Source: Tistlia consotensis USBA 355 (GTDB lineage: Bacteria > Pseudomonadota > Alphaproteobacteria > Kiloniellales > DSM-21159). From it: a stretch of 64,000 nucleotides of DNA. Position 1 is the first letter of the stretch. The number at the start of each line of letters is the position of its first letter. Below, piece by piece: positions 11,709-19,731 of this stretch. The stretch covers positions 1 through 64,000 of the forward strand of contig NZ_FWZX01000029.1 of NCBI RefSeq assembly GCF_900177295.1. Reading direction: 5' to 3'. The notes below the pieces were generated by a model, which was not told the DNA's origin, made no database searches, and saw only the letters and a program-made list of their open reading frames with translations. A program made the position numbers and the translations under genes.

Positions 11709-12140
11709 ATGCAGGACCTGGACATCGCGGCGGTGGCGCGGCGCTCCGGCCTGCCCGCCTCGACGCTGCGCTACTACGAGGAGAAGGGGCTGATTGCCTC
11801 GATCGGCCGGCGCGGGCTGCGCCGCCTGTTCGATCCCGGCGTGCTGGAGCGGCTGGCGCTGATCGCCCTGGCGCGCGCCAGCGGCTTCTCCCTCGACGAG
11901 ATCGCGGCGATGTTCGCGCCGGACGGCACGCCGCGCATCGACCGGCAGCAGCTCGCAGCCAAGGCCGAGGAGCTGGACCGGACGATCCGGGACCTGAGCG
12001 CCCTGCGCGACGGCCTGCGCCACGCCGCCGCCTGCCCGGCGCCGAGCCACCTGGAATGCCCGACCTTCCGCCGGCTGATGCAGGCCGCGGCCGCGGGAAC
12101 GATCCGGGCCCCGCGCAGGCGGGTGCCGCAGCCGGACTGA
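11709..12140 (+). CDS. MerR-family transcriptional regulator
   Basis: 143 residues. The N-terminal winged helix-turn-helix (LDIAAVARRSGLPASTLRYYEEKGLI) is followed by a dimerisation helix (about 82-105). The C-terminus has two Cys residues in AACPAPSHLECPTF, a possible metal- or thiol-sensing site. The start ATG has AAGGAG 7 bases upstream. It is divergent from the SAM methyltransferase, with a 19-base-spacer promoter between them. It is not obviously CueR, ZntR or SoxR, and the inducer is unknown. Confidence 0.88.
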   Translation: MQDLDIAAVARRSGLPASTLRYYEEKGLIASIGRRGLRRLFDPGVLERLALIALARASGFSLDEIAAMFAPDGTPRIDRQQLAAKAEELDRTIRDLSALRDGLRHAAACPAPSHLECPTFRRLMQAAAAGTIRAPRRRVPQPD

Positions 12141-12179
12141 TGCGCGGCCGGCAAGGCCGCCGCCGCGGCGCCTTCGCGC

Positions 12180-12236
12180 TTGACTCACGAATAACCAAAC
12201 AGTTATGGATTGATTCATAGACCATTGGTTATGGAT
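12180..12236 (+). promoter_or_regulatory. Promoter with paired operator dyads upstream of the ArsR gene
   Basis: An AT-rich island in GC-rich surroundings. ATAAC...GTTAT forms a dyad at 12191-12206, and ATAACCAA (12191-12198) also pairs with TTGGTTAT (12225-12232). GTTATGGAT occurs twice, at 12202-12210 and 12228-12236. TTGACT at 12180-12185 with TATGGA 18 bases later makes a plausible promoter that the repressor would cover. The ATG at 12238 follows directly with little Shine-Dalgarno, as for an autorepressed ArsR operon. Confidence 0.55.
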
Positions 12237-12237
12237 C

Positions 12238-12564
12238 ATGACGCCAGACCCCCGAGACCTGCTCTTCAGATCGCTCGCCGACCCGACGCGCCGGGCGCTC
12301 TTCGAGCGGCTGTGCCGCGACGGCGAGCAGACGGTCGGGGTCCTGACCGCGCACGCCGGGATCTCGCAGCCGGCCGTCTCGAAGCACCTCGGCGTGCTGA
12401 AGCGGGCCGGGCTGGTGCGCGACCGCCACCAGGGGCGCCAGACCCACTACAGCGCGCTGCCCGGCGCCCTGGCGCCGCTGATCGACTGGACGAGCCAGAT
12501 GGCCGGCTTCTGGGAAGGCCGGTTCGACCGGCTCGAAGACCTGCTGAAGAGGATGGACCAGTGA
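12238..12564 (+). CDS. ArsR-family winged-helix repressor
   Basis: 108 residues. RSLADPTRRALFERLCRDGEQTVGVLTAHAGISQPAVSKHLGVLKRAGLV is the ArsR DNA-binding core, with a winged hairpin (RDRHQGRQTHYSALPG) after it. No metal-binding Cys set (such as ELCVCDL) is present. This fits the subgroup paired with SRPBCC/AHSA1 proteins that regulates itself and its partner. The GTG of the next gene overlaps its stop, so the two are translationally coupled. The operator dyads lie directly upstream. Confidence 0.9.
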   Translation: MTPDPRDLLFRSLADPTRRALFERLCRDGEQTVGVLTAHAGISQPAVSKHLGVLKRAGLVRDRHQGRQTHYSALPGALAPLIDWTSQMAGFWEGRFDRLEDLLKRMDQ

Positions 12565-12971
12565 CCACAAGCACGACCGAAACGCTCTCCGTCGTCGTCG
12601 AGCGCGAGATCCCGCACCCGCCCGAAAAGATCTGGCGCGCGCTGACGCAGCCGCAGCTGATCGAGGAGTGGCTGATGAAGACCGACTTCCAGCCGGTCGT
12701 CGGCCGGCGTTTCGACCTCAGCGCGGACTGGGGCAGCGTCGACTGCGAGGTCCTGACGATCGAGCCGAACCGCACGCTGTCCTACAGCTGGGCGGCCCAT
12801 GGCCTCGAGAGCGTCGTGACCTGGACGCTCACCCCGAGCGGCAGAGGCACCCGCCTGCGCATGGAGCAGGTCGGCTTCCGGCCGGACCAGCAGCAGGCCT
12901 ACCAGGGCGCCCGGCACGGCTGGCCGCGCTTCCTCGACAACCTGGAGCAGCTGCTGGCGCGGGCGGCGTGA
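12561..12971 (+). CDS. SRPBCC/AHSA1-domain protein
   Basis: 136 residues from GTG 12561, which overlaps the arsR stop (GTGA) and has GAGGATGG upstream. It has the START/Bet v1-like fold seen in AHSA1 proteins: VEREIPHPPEKIWRALTQPQLIEEWLM at the N-terminus, TWTLTPSGRGTRLRMEQVGF in the last strands, and HGWPRFLDNLEQLL in the C-terminal helix. These proteins bind hydrophobic ligands; the ligand is unknown. ArsR-SRPBCC pairs are common two-gene operons, and the partner may be involved in inducer handling. Confidence 0.85.
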   Translation: MTTSTTETLSVVVEREIPHPPEKIWRALTQPQLIEEWLMKTDFQPVVGRRFDLSADWGSVDCEVLTIEPNRTLSYSWAAHGLESVVTWTLTPSGRGTRLRMEQVGFRPDQQQAYQGARHGWPRFLDNLEQLLARAA

Positions 12972-13019
12972 GGGCACGCGGCGCCGGGACGGATCGGCTC
13001 GGCGTCGGTGTCATTCTAT

Positions 13020-13138
13020 CGTCAAGGATGGCTTCATCCTGAGCCTGTCGAAGGGTGAAGCCATTCGGCGCTGCCGGTGCCACCTTCGCTTCACCCTTCG
13101 ACAGGCTCAGGATGAAGCGAACTAGGTGCGTCAAGGAT
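13020..13138. repeat. 119-bp element: 31-bp perfect inverted repeats inside 10-bp direct repeats (MITE- or BIME-like)
   Basis: Arms at 13031-13061 and 13088-13118 are perfectly complementary over 31 bases, with a 26-base centre. Both are flanked by the direct repeat CGTCAAGGAT (13020-13029 and 13129-13138). The core CTTCGACAGGCTCAGGATGA resembles an interspersed repeat common in alphaproteobacterial genomes. The element has no coding potential. The direct repeats suggest insertion with target duplication, but a doublet of facing repeat units would look similar. It fills the gap between the SRPBCC and DUF1801 genes and could form a very stable RNA hairpin. Confidence 0.75.
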
Positions 13139-13181
13139 ACGCCTACACCCACACCTCTCGGAACGAAATTGGGAAACGACC

Positions 13182-13580
13182 ATGACGACGAACGAAGCAC
13201 CGGAGACCCGGTCGCCGTCCGAGCTGATCGACACGCGGATCGCCGAGCTGGGCGACTGGCGCGGCGCGCTGCTCGGCCGGCTTCGCGGCCTCGTCAGGGA
13301 GGCCGCTCCCGAGGTCGTCGAGGAGTGGAAGTGGCGCGGCGTGCCGGTCTGGTCGGACCACGGCATCCTCTGCACCGGCGAGACCTACAAGGCCGTGGTG
13401 AAGACGACCTTCGCCAGGGGCGCGGCCCTCGATGACCCCTCGGGCCTGTTCAACGCCAGCCTCGAGGGCAATGCCCGGCGCGCCATCGACTTCCGCGAGG
13501 GTGCGGTGATCGACGAGGCGGCCTTCAAGGCGCTGGTGCGCGCCGCCGTGGCTCTCAACCGATCCAAGGCCAGGCGCTGA
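13182..13580 (+). CDS. DUF1801 domain-containing protein
   Basis: 132 residues. The DUF1801/YdhG-like pattern is visible: APEVVEEWKWRGVPVWSDHGILCTGETYKAVVKTTFARGAALDDPSGLFN, then ARRAIDFREGAVIDEAAFKALVRAAVALN. No catalytic residues are established for the family. It is a single gene following the inverted-repeat element. It may belong with the ArsR-SRPBCC pair, since such cytosolic proteins often neighbour each other, but the 210-base gap argues against one operon. Confidence 0.8.
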   Translation: MTTNEAPETRSPSELIDTRIAELGDWRGALLGRLRGLVREAAPEVVEEWKWRGVPVWSDHGILCTGETYKAVVKTTFARGAALDDPSGLFNASLEGNARRAIDFREGAVIDEAAFKALVRAAVALNRSKARR

Positions 13581-13722
13581 TCCGCGCAGCCGGGTCCCGG
13601 CCGGCGACCACCGGACGCGGCCATCGGCGCTTGGCGCGAACCGCCCGCTCGTGCTCCCCTTGGGACGGTGCCCGCGCAGCCCTGTGCTGCCGGGCCCGAG
13701 TCTTGCGTCCGAAGGAGAGGAC

Positions 13723-15456
13723 ATGCGCCGGCTGCTCCGCCTCGCCCTGCTCGTCGCCCTGTCTCCGCTCACCTGCCTCGCCTGGCCCGGCACGTCCGCT
13801 GCGGTCTCGCCGCCGCCGGTCGAGGCGAGCCAGGGCATGGTCGTCACCGCCCAGCACTACGCCTCCGAGATCGGCGTCGAGATCCTGAAGGCCGGCGGCA
13901 ACGCCGTCGACGCCGCGGTCGCGGTCGGCTATGCCCTGGCCGTCGTGCATCCCTGCTGCGGCAACCTCGGCGGCGGCGGCTTCGCGACGCTCCACCTGGC
14001 CGACGGCAGGGACAGCTTCCTCGACTTCCGCGAGAAGGCGCCGGAGGCCGCGACCGAGACCATGTACCTGGACGCCGCCGGCAACGTCGTGCCGGGCCTC
14101 AGCCTGCGCGGCTACAAGGCGGTCGGCGTGCCGGGCACGGTGCTCGGGCTGGAGACCCTGCGCCAGCGCTACGGCACCATGACCCGCGCCCGGCTGATGG
14201 CGCCGGCCATCGCGCTGGCCCGCGACGGCTACCTCCTGACCAAGGGCGACGCCGAGATCCTGAAGCGCGGCGCCGAGGCCTTCGCCGGCGAGCCCAACGT
14301 CGCGGCGATCTTCCTGAACGGGGGCCGGCCCTGGCAGGCCGGCGAGCGGCTGGTCCAGAAGGACCTGGCGGCAACCCTCGGGAAGATCGAGAAGGACGGC
14401 GCGGACGCCTTCTACAAGGGCCCGATCGCCGCGGCGATCGTGGCGGCGAGCCGGGCCCACGGCGGCCTGCTGACCCTCAAGGACTTCGCCGACTACACGG
14501 TCCCCGAGACCGCGCCGCTGCGCTGCGGCTACCGCGGCTACGAGATCCTCTCGTCGCCGCCGCCGAGCTCGGGCGGCACGACGCTCTGCGAGATCCTCGG
14601 GGTGCTCGAGGGCTACCCGATGGCCCGGCTCGGCTTCCACTCCGCCGCGGCCGTGCACCTGATGGTCGAGGCGATGCGCCACGCCTACGTCGACCGCAAC
14701 TTCTCGCTCGGCGACCCGGCCTTCGTCGACAACCCGGTCGCCGAGCTGCTGTCGCCCGCGCACCTGGCGGCGATCCGCCAGGCGATCGAGCCGGAAAAGG
14801 CGACACCGTCGAGCGCGGTCAGGCCCGGCGTGCCGCCCCACGAGGGCACCCAGACGACGCACTTCTCGATCGTCGACAAGGACGGCAACGCGGTCTCGCT
14901 GACCTACACGATCAACGCCTTCTTCGGCGCCAAGGTGATCGCCGGCGACACCGGCTTCTTCCTCAACGACGAGATGGACGACTTCACCTCGAAGCCCGGC
15001 GTGCCCAACCTCTTCGGCCTGGTCCAGGGCAAGGCCAACGCGATCGCGCCCGGCAAGCGCCCGCTGAGCTCGATGAGCCCGACCATCGTGACCAAGGACG
15101 GCAAGGTCTTCCTGGTCGTCGGCAGCCCCGGCGGCTCGCGCATCATCACCATCACCCTGGAGGCGATCCTCAACGTCGTCGACCACGGCATGGACATCCA
15201 GGCCGCGATCGACGCGCCGCGCATCCACCACCAGTGGCTGCCCGACAAGGTCTTCGTCGAGCCCTACGCCCTGTCGCCCGACACCCGCGCGAAGCTGGCC
15301 GCCATGGGCTACGACCTCGTCGAGCAGCGCGGCTGGGGCGCGGCCGAGGGCATCGAGGTCGGCAGCGAGCCCGACCCCGCGGGCGGCGCCGCGCGGCGGG
15401 TGCTCTACGGCGCCAACGACGACCGCCGGCCGGCCGGCGCGGCCGCCGGCTACTGA
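13723..15456 (+). CDS. ggt: Gamma-glutamyltransferase (periplasmic)
   Basis: Cleaves or transfers the gamma-glutamyl group of glutathione and related compounds. 577 residues from the ATG with GAAGGAGAGGAC upstream. An N-terminal Sec signal peptide (about 1-27) directs it to the periplasm. The proenzyme self-cleaves before the catalytic Thr in GTQTTHFSIVDKDGNAVS (about residue 378), giving large and small subunits. GSPGGSRIITITLEAILNVVDHGMD is a conserved small-subunit motif. ALAVVHPCCGNLGGGGF matches the large-subunit signature. It appears monocistronic. Confidence 0.95.
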   Translation: MRRLLRLALLVALSPLTCLAWPGTSAAVSPPPVEASQGMVVTAQHYASEIGVEILKAGGNAVDAAVAVGYALAVVHPCCGNLGGGGFATLHLADGRDSFLDFREKAPEAATETMYLDAAGNVVPGLSLRGYKAVGVPGTVLGLETLRQRYGTMTRARLMAPAIALARDGYLLTKGDAEILKRGAEAFAGEPNVAAIFLNGGRPWQAGERLVQKDLAATLGKIEKDGADAFYKGPIAAAIVAASRAHGGLLTLKDFADYTVPETAPLRCGYRGYEILSSPPPSSGGTTLCEILGVLEGYPMARLGFHSAAAVHLMVEAMRHAYVDRNFSLGDPAFVDNPVAELLSPAHLAAIRQAIEPEKATPSSAVRPGVPPHEGTQTTHFSIVDKDGNAVSLTYTINAFFGAKVIAGDTGFFLNDEMDDFTSKPGVPNLFGLVQGKANAIAPGKRPLSSMSPTIVTKDGKVFLVVGSPGGSRIITITLEAILNVVDHGMDIQAAIDAPRIHHQWLPDKVFVEPYALSPDTRAKLAAMGYDLVEQRGWGAAEGIEVGSEPDPAGGAARRVLYGANDDRRPAGAAAGY

Positions 15457-15579
15457 CCGGTGACTGACAGCGCCGCGAATTGGCGCTAGCCTTTCCCGGC
15501 GCGCCTCCGGGGGTGTCTCCGGGCGCCAACCGCGACGAGAGCGGCCGGCCAAAAGGCCGCCTCGAGGGGAGGAAAGGTC

Positions 15580-17214
15580 ATGTCGGAAAAGCACTGGCTC
15601 GCCAGCTATCCCGCGCACGTCCCGGCCGAGATCGACCCGGACGCCTATCCGTCGGTCCTGGCGCTGCTCGAAGAGGCCATGACGCGCTACGCCGAGCGGC
15701 CGGCCTTCCGCTGCTTCGGGCAGACCCTGACCTACCGCGAGGTCGACCGGCTGTCGCGCGACTTCGCCGCCTTCCTGCAGGGCGGGCTCGGCGTCGCCAG
15801 GGGCGACCGGGTCGCGGTCATGCTGCCGAACGTCCCGGCCTTCCCGATCTCGCTGATCGGCATCGTGCGGGCCGGCGCCGTGCAGGTGAACGTCAATCCG
15901 CTCTACACGGCGCGCGAGCTGAAGGACCAGCTCGCCGACGCCGGCGCCGAGACGATCGTGATCTTCGGCGGCGTCTCGGCGGCGCTCGCCGAGATCGTCG
16001 GGCAGACGCCGGTGCGCAACGTCGTCACCGTCGGGCTGGCCGACGGCACCGGTGCAGCGCTGCCCAGCCCGCCGCCCGACCCGCGCCTCGAGGGCGCCGT
16101 CGGCTTCGCCGAGGCCCTGGCGCGGGGCGCCGCACTGCCCTTCGCGCCGGTCGCGCTGACCGGCGACGACCTGCTGTTCCTGCAGTACACGGGCGGCACG
16201 ACGGGCCAGGCGAAGGGTGCCGCGCTGTCGCACCGCAACCTCGTCGCCAACACCGAGCAGTTCAAGGCCTTCCTGCCGGAGATGACGCGGCCCGGCGAGG
16301 AGGTCGTGCTGACCGCCCTGCCGCTCTATCACGTCTTCGCGCTGATGGTGAACTTCCTGACCTACTTCTCGCTCGGCGCCGAGAACTGGCTGGTGCCCAA
16401 CCCGCGCGACCCGGAGGCCTTCGTCGACACCTTCGCCGCGGCGAAGCCGAGCGTCTTCACCGGGGTCAACACGATGTTCGGCGGCCTGGTGCAGCATCCC
16501 AGGTTCCGGGCGCTCGACTTCGCCGCGCTGCGCGTCTCGATCGGCGGCGGCGCGACCATCCTGCCGATCACCTCGGAGCGCTGGGAGGCCGTGACCGGCC
16601 GCCCGATCCTGGAGGGCTACGGCCTGTCGGAGACCTCGCCGGTGCTGACGCTCAACCGGCCGGGCGGCGGCTTCTCGGCGACCGTCGGCCTGCCCTTCCC
16701 CTCGACCGACATCGTCCTGCTCGACGAGACCGGCCGGGCGGTGCCGCTCGGAGAGGCCGGCGAGGTCTGCGTCAAGGGCCCCCAGGTCATGGCCGGCTAC
16801 TGGCAGAAGCCCGAAGCCAACGCCACGGCCTTCACCGGCGACGGCTGGTTCCGCACCGGCGACATCGGGATCTTCGACGCCGCCGGGCAGCTGAAGATCG
16901 TCGACCGCAAGAAGGACATGATCAGCGTCTCCGGCTTCAACGTCTATCCGAACGAGGTCGAGGCGGTCGCCGCAGCCTGCGCCGGCGTCGCCGAATGCGC
17001 CTGCGTCGGCGCGCCGGACGAGAAGACCGGCGAGGCGGTCCGCCTCTTCGTCGTCCGGGCACCGGACACCGAGCTCTGTGCGGCCGACCTGATCGCGCAC
17101 TGCCGCAAGGGCCTCGCCGCCTACAAGGTGCCGAAAGAGGTCGCGTTCCTGGACGCCCTGCCGAAGTCGACGGTGGGCAAGATCCTGCGCCGGGACCTGC
17201 GCGGCCGGCCCTGA
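15580..17214 (+). CDS. Long-chain-fatty-acid-CoA ligase / acyl-CoA synthetase
   Basis: 544 residues, AMP-forming adenylating enzyme. Motifs: AMP/ATP loop LQYTGGTTGQAKGAALSHRNL, GYGLSETSPVLT, the hinge Asp in GWFRTGDIGIFDAAGQLKIVDRKKDMISVSGFNVYPNEVE, and the catalytic Lys in LPKSTVGKILRRDLR. The length and GYGLSETSP element match FadD-type enzymes, which activate fatty acids for beta-oxidation or lipid synthesis. Chain-length preference cannot be read from sequence. The start has a GGGGAGGAAAGGTC ribosome site. It is followed by a strong terminator. Confidence 0.92.
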   Translation: MSEKHWLASYPAHVPAEIDPDAYPSVLALLEEAMTRYAERPAFRCFGQTLTYREVDRLSRDFAAFLQGGLGVARGDRVAVMLPNVPAFPISLIGIVRAGAVQVNVNPLYTARELKDQLADAGAETIVIFGGVSAALAEIVGQTPVRNVVTVGLADGTGAALPSPPPDPRLEGAVGFAEALARGAALPFAPVALTGDDLLFLQYTGGTTGQAKGAALSHRNLVANTEQFKAFLPEMTRPGEEVVLTALPLYHVFALMVNFLTYFSLGAENWLVPNPRDPEAFVDTFAAAKPSVFTGVNTMFGGLVQHPRFRALDFAALRVSIGGGATILPITSERWEAVTGRPILEGYGLSETSPVLTLNRPGGGFSATVGLPFPSTDIVLLDETGRAVPLGEAGEVCVKGPQVMAGYWQKPEANATAFTGDGWFRTGDIGIFDAAGQLKIVDRKKDMISVSGFNVYPNEVEAVAAACAGVAECACVGAPDEKTGEAVRLFVVRAPDTELCAADLIAHCRKGLAAYKVPKEVAFLDALPKSTVGKILRRDLRGRP

Positions 17215-17229
17215 GGCCACGCCTGGGCG

Positions 17230-17266
17230 CGACCGCCCGCGCCGACGCGGGCGGTCGACGATTTTC
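17230..17266 (+). terminator. Rho-independent terminator after the acyl-CoA ligase
   Basis: A perfect 12-base GC stem (17230-17241 with 17246-17257) closes a 4-base CCGA loop and is followed by ACGATTTTC. It starts 15 bases past the ligase stop. The T-run is short but the stem is very strong. Confidence 0.75.
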
Positions 17267-17274
17267 AACGTAAA

Positions 17275-17303
17275 TACACTGTTAATTGCCGCCGCCCTAT
17301 AAG
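17275..17303 (+). promoter_or_regulatory. Candidate promoter of the HD-GYP gene
   Basis: TATAAG at 17298-17303 in a notably AT-rich patch, with TACACT 17 bases before it as a poor -35. It lies 47 bases upstream of the ATG at 17350. The -10 is good and the -35 weak, so an activator may be needed. Confidence 0.35.
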
Positions 17304-17349
17304 TGCGGAGATGCCGCCGTGCACCACTAATACGTTCGAAGGCTAATCA

Positions 17350-18732
17350 ATGGATGCCGAGCTGTCCGATGTCGGGCCGAGCTTCTATCCGCCGGCCGTG
17401 ACGATGACGCCGCTGGGCCACAGCACGGTCTTCGAGATGCTGCCCCTGCCGGCCTTCATCAAGGACATCAATCTCGTCATCACCCACGCCAACCGGGCAC
17501 TCTGCCGCTTCCTGGGCCGCCCGGCGAGCGACCTGATCGGCAAGACCTCGGCGCAGCTCGACATCGTCGACGCCGTGCTCCACCAGGACATCGACCGCCG
17601 CGTGCTGACCGAGGGCGGCACCGCGACCTCCCCGTTCGAGCTGCGGCTCAAGGGCCGCAAGACGGTGCGCGGCGAGATCTTCAAGATGCGCCTCGACGAC
17701 GCCTATGCCCGACCGGCAGGCCTGCTCGTCCTGATCATCGACCGGACGGAGCAGCGCGCGACCGAGCAGCATCTCGCGGAGGCCGAGGCCCTGCAGCGGG
17801 TGGTGGTCGAGAGCATCTCCGACTCGGTGCTCCTGCTCGACGCCGCCTGCCGCTTCACCTTCGCCACGCCCAACGTGCGGGCGATCTTCGGCATCGATTC
17901 CGAAGAGGTGCTGTCGCGCCGGACACTCCGCGAGCTGATCGGCCGCGACACCTGCCTGCTCCGCTCGCTGCCGCGCGACCGCGAGACCCGCAACATCGAG
18001 ACCAGCGTGCTGCGGCCAGACGGCTCGCGGCGCGACCTCCTGATCAACGCCAAGCCGATCAGGATCGGCAGCAGCCGCTGGCTGCTGAGCTGCCACGACG
18101 TCACCGAGCAGGTCCAGGCACTGCGCCGCCTCAAGGTCTCGATGGTCAAGACCGTCCAGGCGCTCTGTGCCACGGTCGAGCGCCGCGACCCCTACGTCAT
18201 CGGACACCAGAATCGGGTCGCCGACATCGCGCTGGCGATCGGCCGCCGCCTCCGCCTCGACGAATCGCGCCTGGAAGGCCTGCGCCTGGCGGCGATCGTC
18301 CACGACATCGGCAAGATCAACGTGCCGAGCGACATCCTGAACAAGCCGGGGCGGCTCTCGGAGCCCGAGTTCGAGATCGTCAAGACCCACGCCGAGGTCG
18401 GCTACGAGATCCTCAAGGACATCGACTTCCCCTGGCCGGTCGCGCGCATGGTCCGCGAGCACCACGAGGCGATCGACGGCTCGGGCTACCCGCAGGGGCT
18501 GACCGGCGACCGCCTGCTGCTGGAATCGCGCATCCTGTCGGTCGCCGATGTCCTGGAGGCGGTGACCTCGCACCGGCCCTACCGGCCCGGGCTCGGACTC
18601 GAGAAGGCGATCGAGATCCTGCGCGCGCTGCGCGGCCGCAAGCTCGACGCCGAGGTCGTCGACGCCTGCCTGGAGCTGATCGAGCGCCAGGAGATCACGG
18701 TGCCCGGCTGGAGCACCGCCGAGTCCGCCTGA
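17350..18732 (+). CDS. PAS-PAS-HD-GYP cyclic-di-GMP phosphodiesterase
   Basis: 460 residues, no membrane segment, so a cytosolic sensor. A PAS domain at about 25-140 (LPLPAFIKDINLVITHANRALCRFLGRPASDLIGKT) is followed by a second PAS at about 150-255, then an HD-GYP domain at about 265-440. Metal-site motifs: HQNRVADIALAIG, VHDIGKINVPSDILNKPGRL, EHHEAIDGSGYPQGL and ADVLEAVTSHRPYR. All HD-GYP signature residues are intact, so hydrolysis of cyclic-di-GMP is likely. This would lower its level and favour motility or dispersal. The PAS ligand is unknown. It is preceded by a terminator, so it is its own unit; it converges with 18737. Confidence 0.9.
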   Translation: MDAELSDVGPSFYPPAVTMTPLGHSTVFEMLPLPAFIKDINLVITHANRALCRFLGRPASDLIGKTSAQLDIVDAVLHQDIDRRVLTEGGTATSPFELRLKGRKTVRGEIFKMRLDDAYARPAGLLVLIIDRTEQRATEQHLAEAEALQRVVVESISDSVLLLDAACRFTFATPNVRAIFGIDSEEVLSRRTLRELIGRDTCLLRSLPRDRETRNIETSVLRPDGSRRDLLINAKPIRIGSSRWLLSCHDVTEQVQALRRLKVSMVKTVQALCATVERRDPYVIGHQNRVADIALAIGRRLRLDESRLEGLRLAAIVHDIGKINVPSDILNKPGRLSEPEFEIVKTHAEVGYEILKDIDFPWPVARMVREHHEAIDGSGYPQGLTGDRLLLESRILSVADVLEAVTSHRPYRPGLGLEKAIEILRALRGRKLDAEVVDACLELIERQEITVPGWSTAESA

Positions 18733-18736
18733 GCCG

Positions 18737-19699
18737 CTAGCTTCCGGCCGCGGCCGCGTCGCTGACCGCGCGCAGCAGGGTCAGCAGCGTGCGGTTGATC
18801 GGCGTCGCGATGCCGTGGCGTTCGGCGGCGGCGACGATCTCGCCGGTCACCGCCTCGATCTCCAGGGGCCGGCCGAGGGTCGCGTCGAAGTACATCGAGG
18901 TGCCGGTCTCGGCCGGATAGCTCAGCAGGATCGCCAGCATCCGCTCGGCCTCGTCGGGCTCCAGGCGGGCGCCTTCGGCGCGGCCGGCGGCGACGGCCTC
19001 CGTCAGCACCTCCAGGGCCAGGGCCTGGATCTCGGGCCGCCGGAACGCGACCTGGCGCTGGCGCACCAGCGCCGAGATCGGGTTGGCCGCCCCGTTCAGC
19101 AGCAGCTTGCGCCAGATCAGCGTGACGAAGTCGCCGCTCAGCTCGACCCTGAGCGGCGTGCCCTCGAACAGCCGGGCGAAGGCGCGCCCGGCCGGGTCGT
19201 CCGCCACGACCAGGTCGCGCGCGCCGACCGGATTGAGCCGCACCCGGACGCGATCCGGTCCGTCGGGCGCCAGCCGTTCGCCGTTGTAGTAGACGATGGC
19301 CGGCAGGGCGGCCGCTTCGCCCAGGAAGGGCGCGATGCGCTCGACCTGCCCCAGGCCGTTCTGCAGCACCGCGACCCGGGTCGAGGGGCCGCAGAGCCGC
19401 CGCAGCCAGGCCCCGGCCGCCGCGCTGTCGTAGGTCTTGGTGCAGAGCAGCACCCAGTCGACCGGTCCGGCCGCGTCGGGCCGGGTCAGGTTGCGCGGCG
19501 CCAGCTCGACGGCCGCGCCGGCACGCTCGAAGATCAGCGCCGGCAGCGGCCGGCGGGTGCAGGTGACGAGCGCGCACCGGCCGGCCTCGGCGAGGCAGCC
19601 GGCGACCACCCCGCCGACGCCGCCGAGACCGACGACGGCGACGGCCGGCGTGCCGGGCGCGTCCGGGATGGCAGGGGGCCGAGGCTCATCCGAGGTCAT
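18737..19699 (-). CDS. Ketopantoate reductase (ApbA/PanE)-family oxidoreductase
   Basis: 320 residues. NAD(P)-binding glycine motif VVGLGGVGGVVAGCLAEAG at the N-terminus, LLCTKTYDSAAA and VLQNGLGQVERIA in the Rossmann domain, catalytic Lys/Asn in IWRKLLLNGAANPISAL, and SMYFDATLGRPLEIEAVTGEIV in the C-terminal helical domain. The family reduces 2-dehydropantoate to pantoate for coenzyme A, but many paralogues act on other 2-keto acids. No pantothenate genes are nearby, so the panE symbol is withheld. It may be cotranscribed after the aldo/keto reductase, 32 bases upstream. Confidence 0.85.
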   Translation of the reverse strand: MTSDEPRPPAIPDAPGTPAVAVVGLGGVGGVVAGCLAEAGRCALVTCTRRPLPALIFERAGAAVELAPRNLTRPDAAGPVDWVLLCTKTYDSAAAGAWLRRLCGPSTRVAVLQNGLGQVERIAPFLGEAAALPAIVYYNGERLAPDGPDRVRVRLNPVGARDLVVADDPAGRAFARLFEGTPLRVELSGDFVTLIWRKLLLNGAANPISALVRQRQVAFRRPEIQALALEVLTEAVAAGRAEGARLEPDEAERMLAILLSYPAETGTSMYFDATLGRPLEIEAVTGEIVAAAERHGIATPINRTLLTLLRAVSDAAAAGS

Positions 19700-19731
19700 G
19701 GGCCCGCAGTGTCAGGAAGCGGCGGACGCCG

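Noticed and set aside
15469-15487. Small hairpin AGCGCC...GGCGCT between ggt and the ligase gene as a terminator
   Set aside because: The stem is only 6 bases and is followed by AGCCTTTCCC, which is too weak. It may overlap the promoter of the ligase gene instead.
13555-17268. A 1237-residue open frame on the minus strand opposite ggt and the acyl-CoA ligase
   Set aside because: It is antisense to two clear genes and its residue content (Arg/Val/Gly/His/Asp/Leu) is that of a GC-rich mirror frame. No domain is recognisable.
18737-19699. True panE assignment
   Set aside because: Family motifs fit, but paralogues with other substrates are common and no panB or panC lies nearby, so only the family is given.
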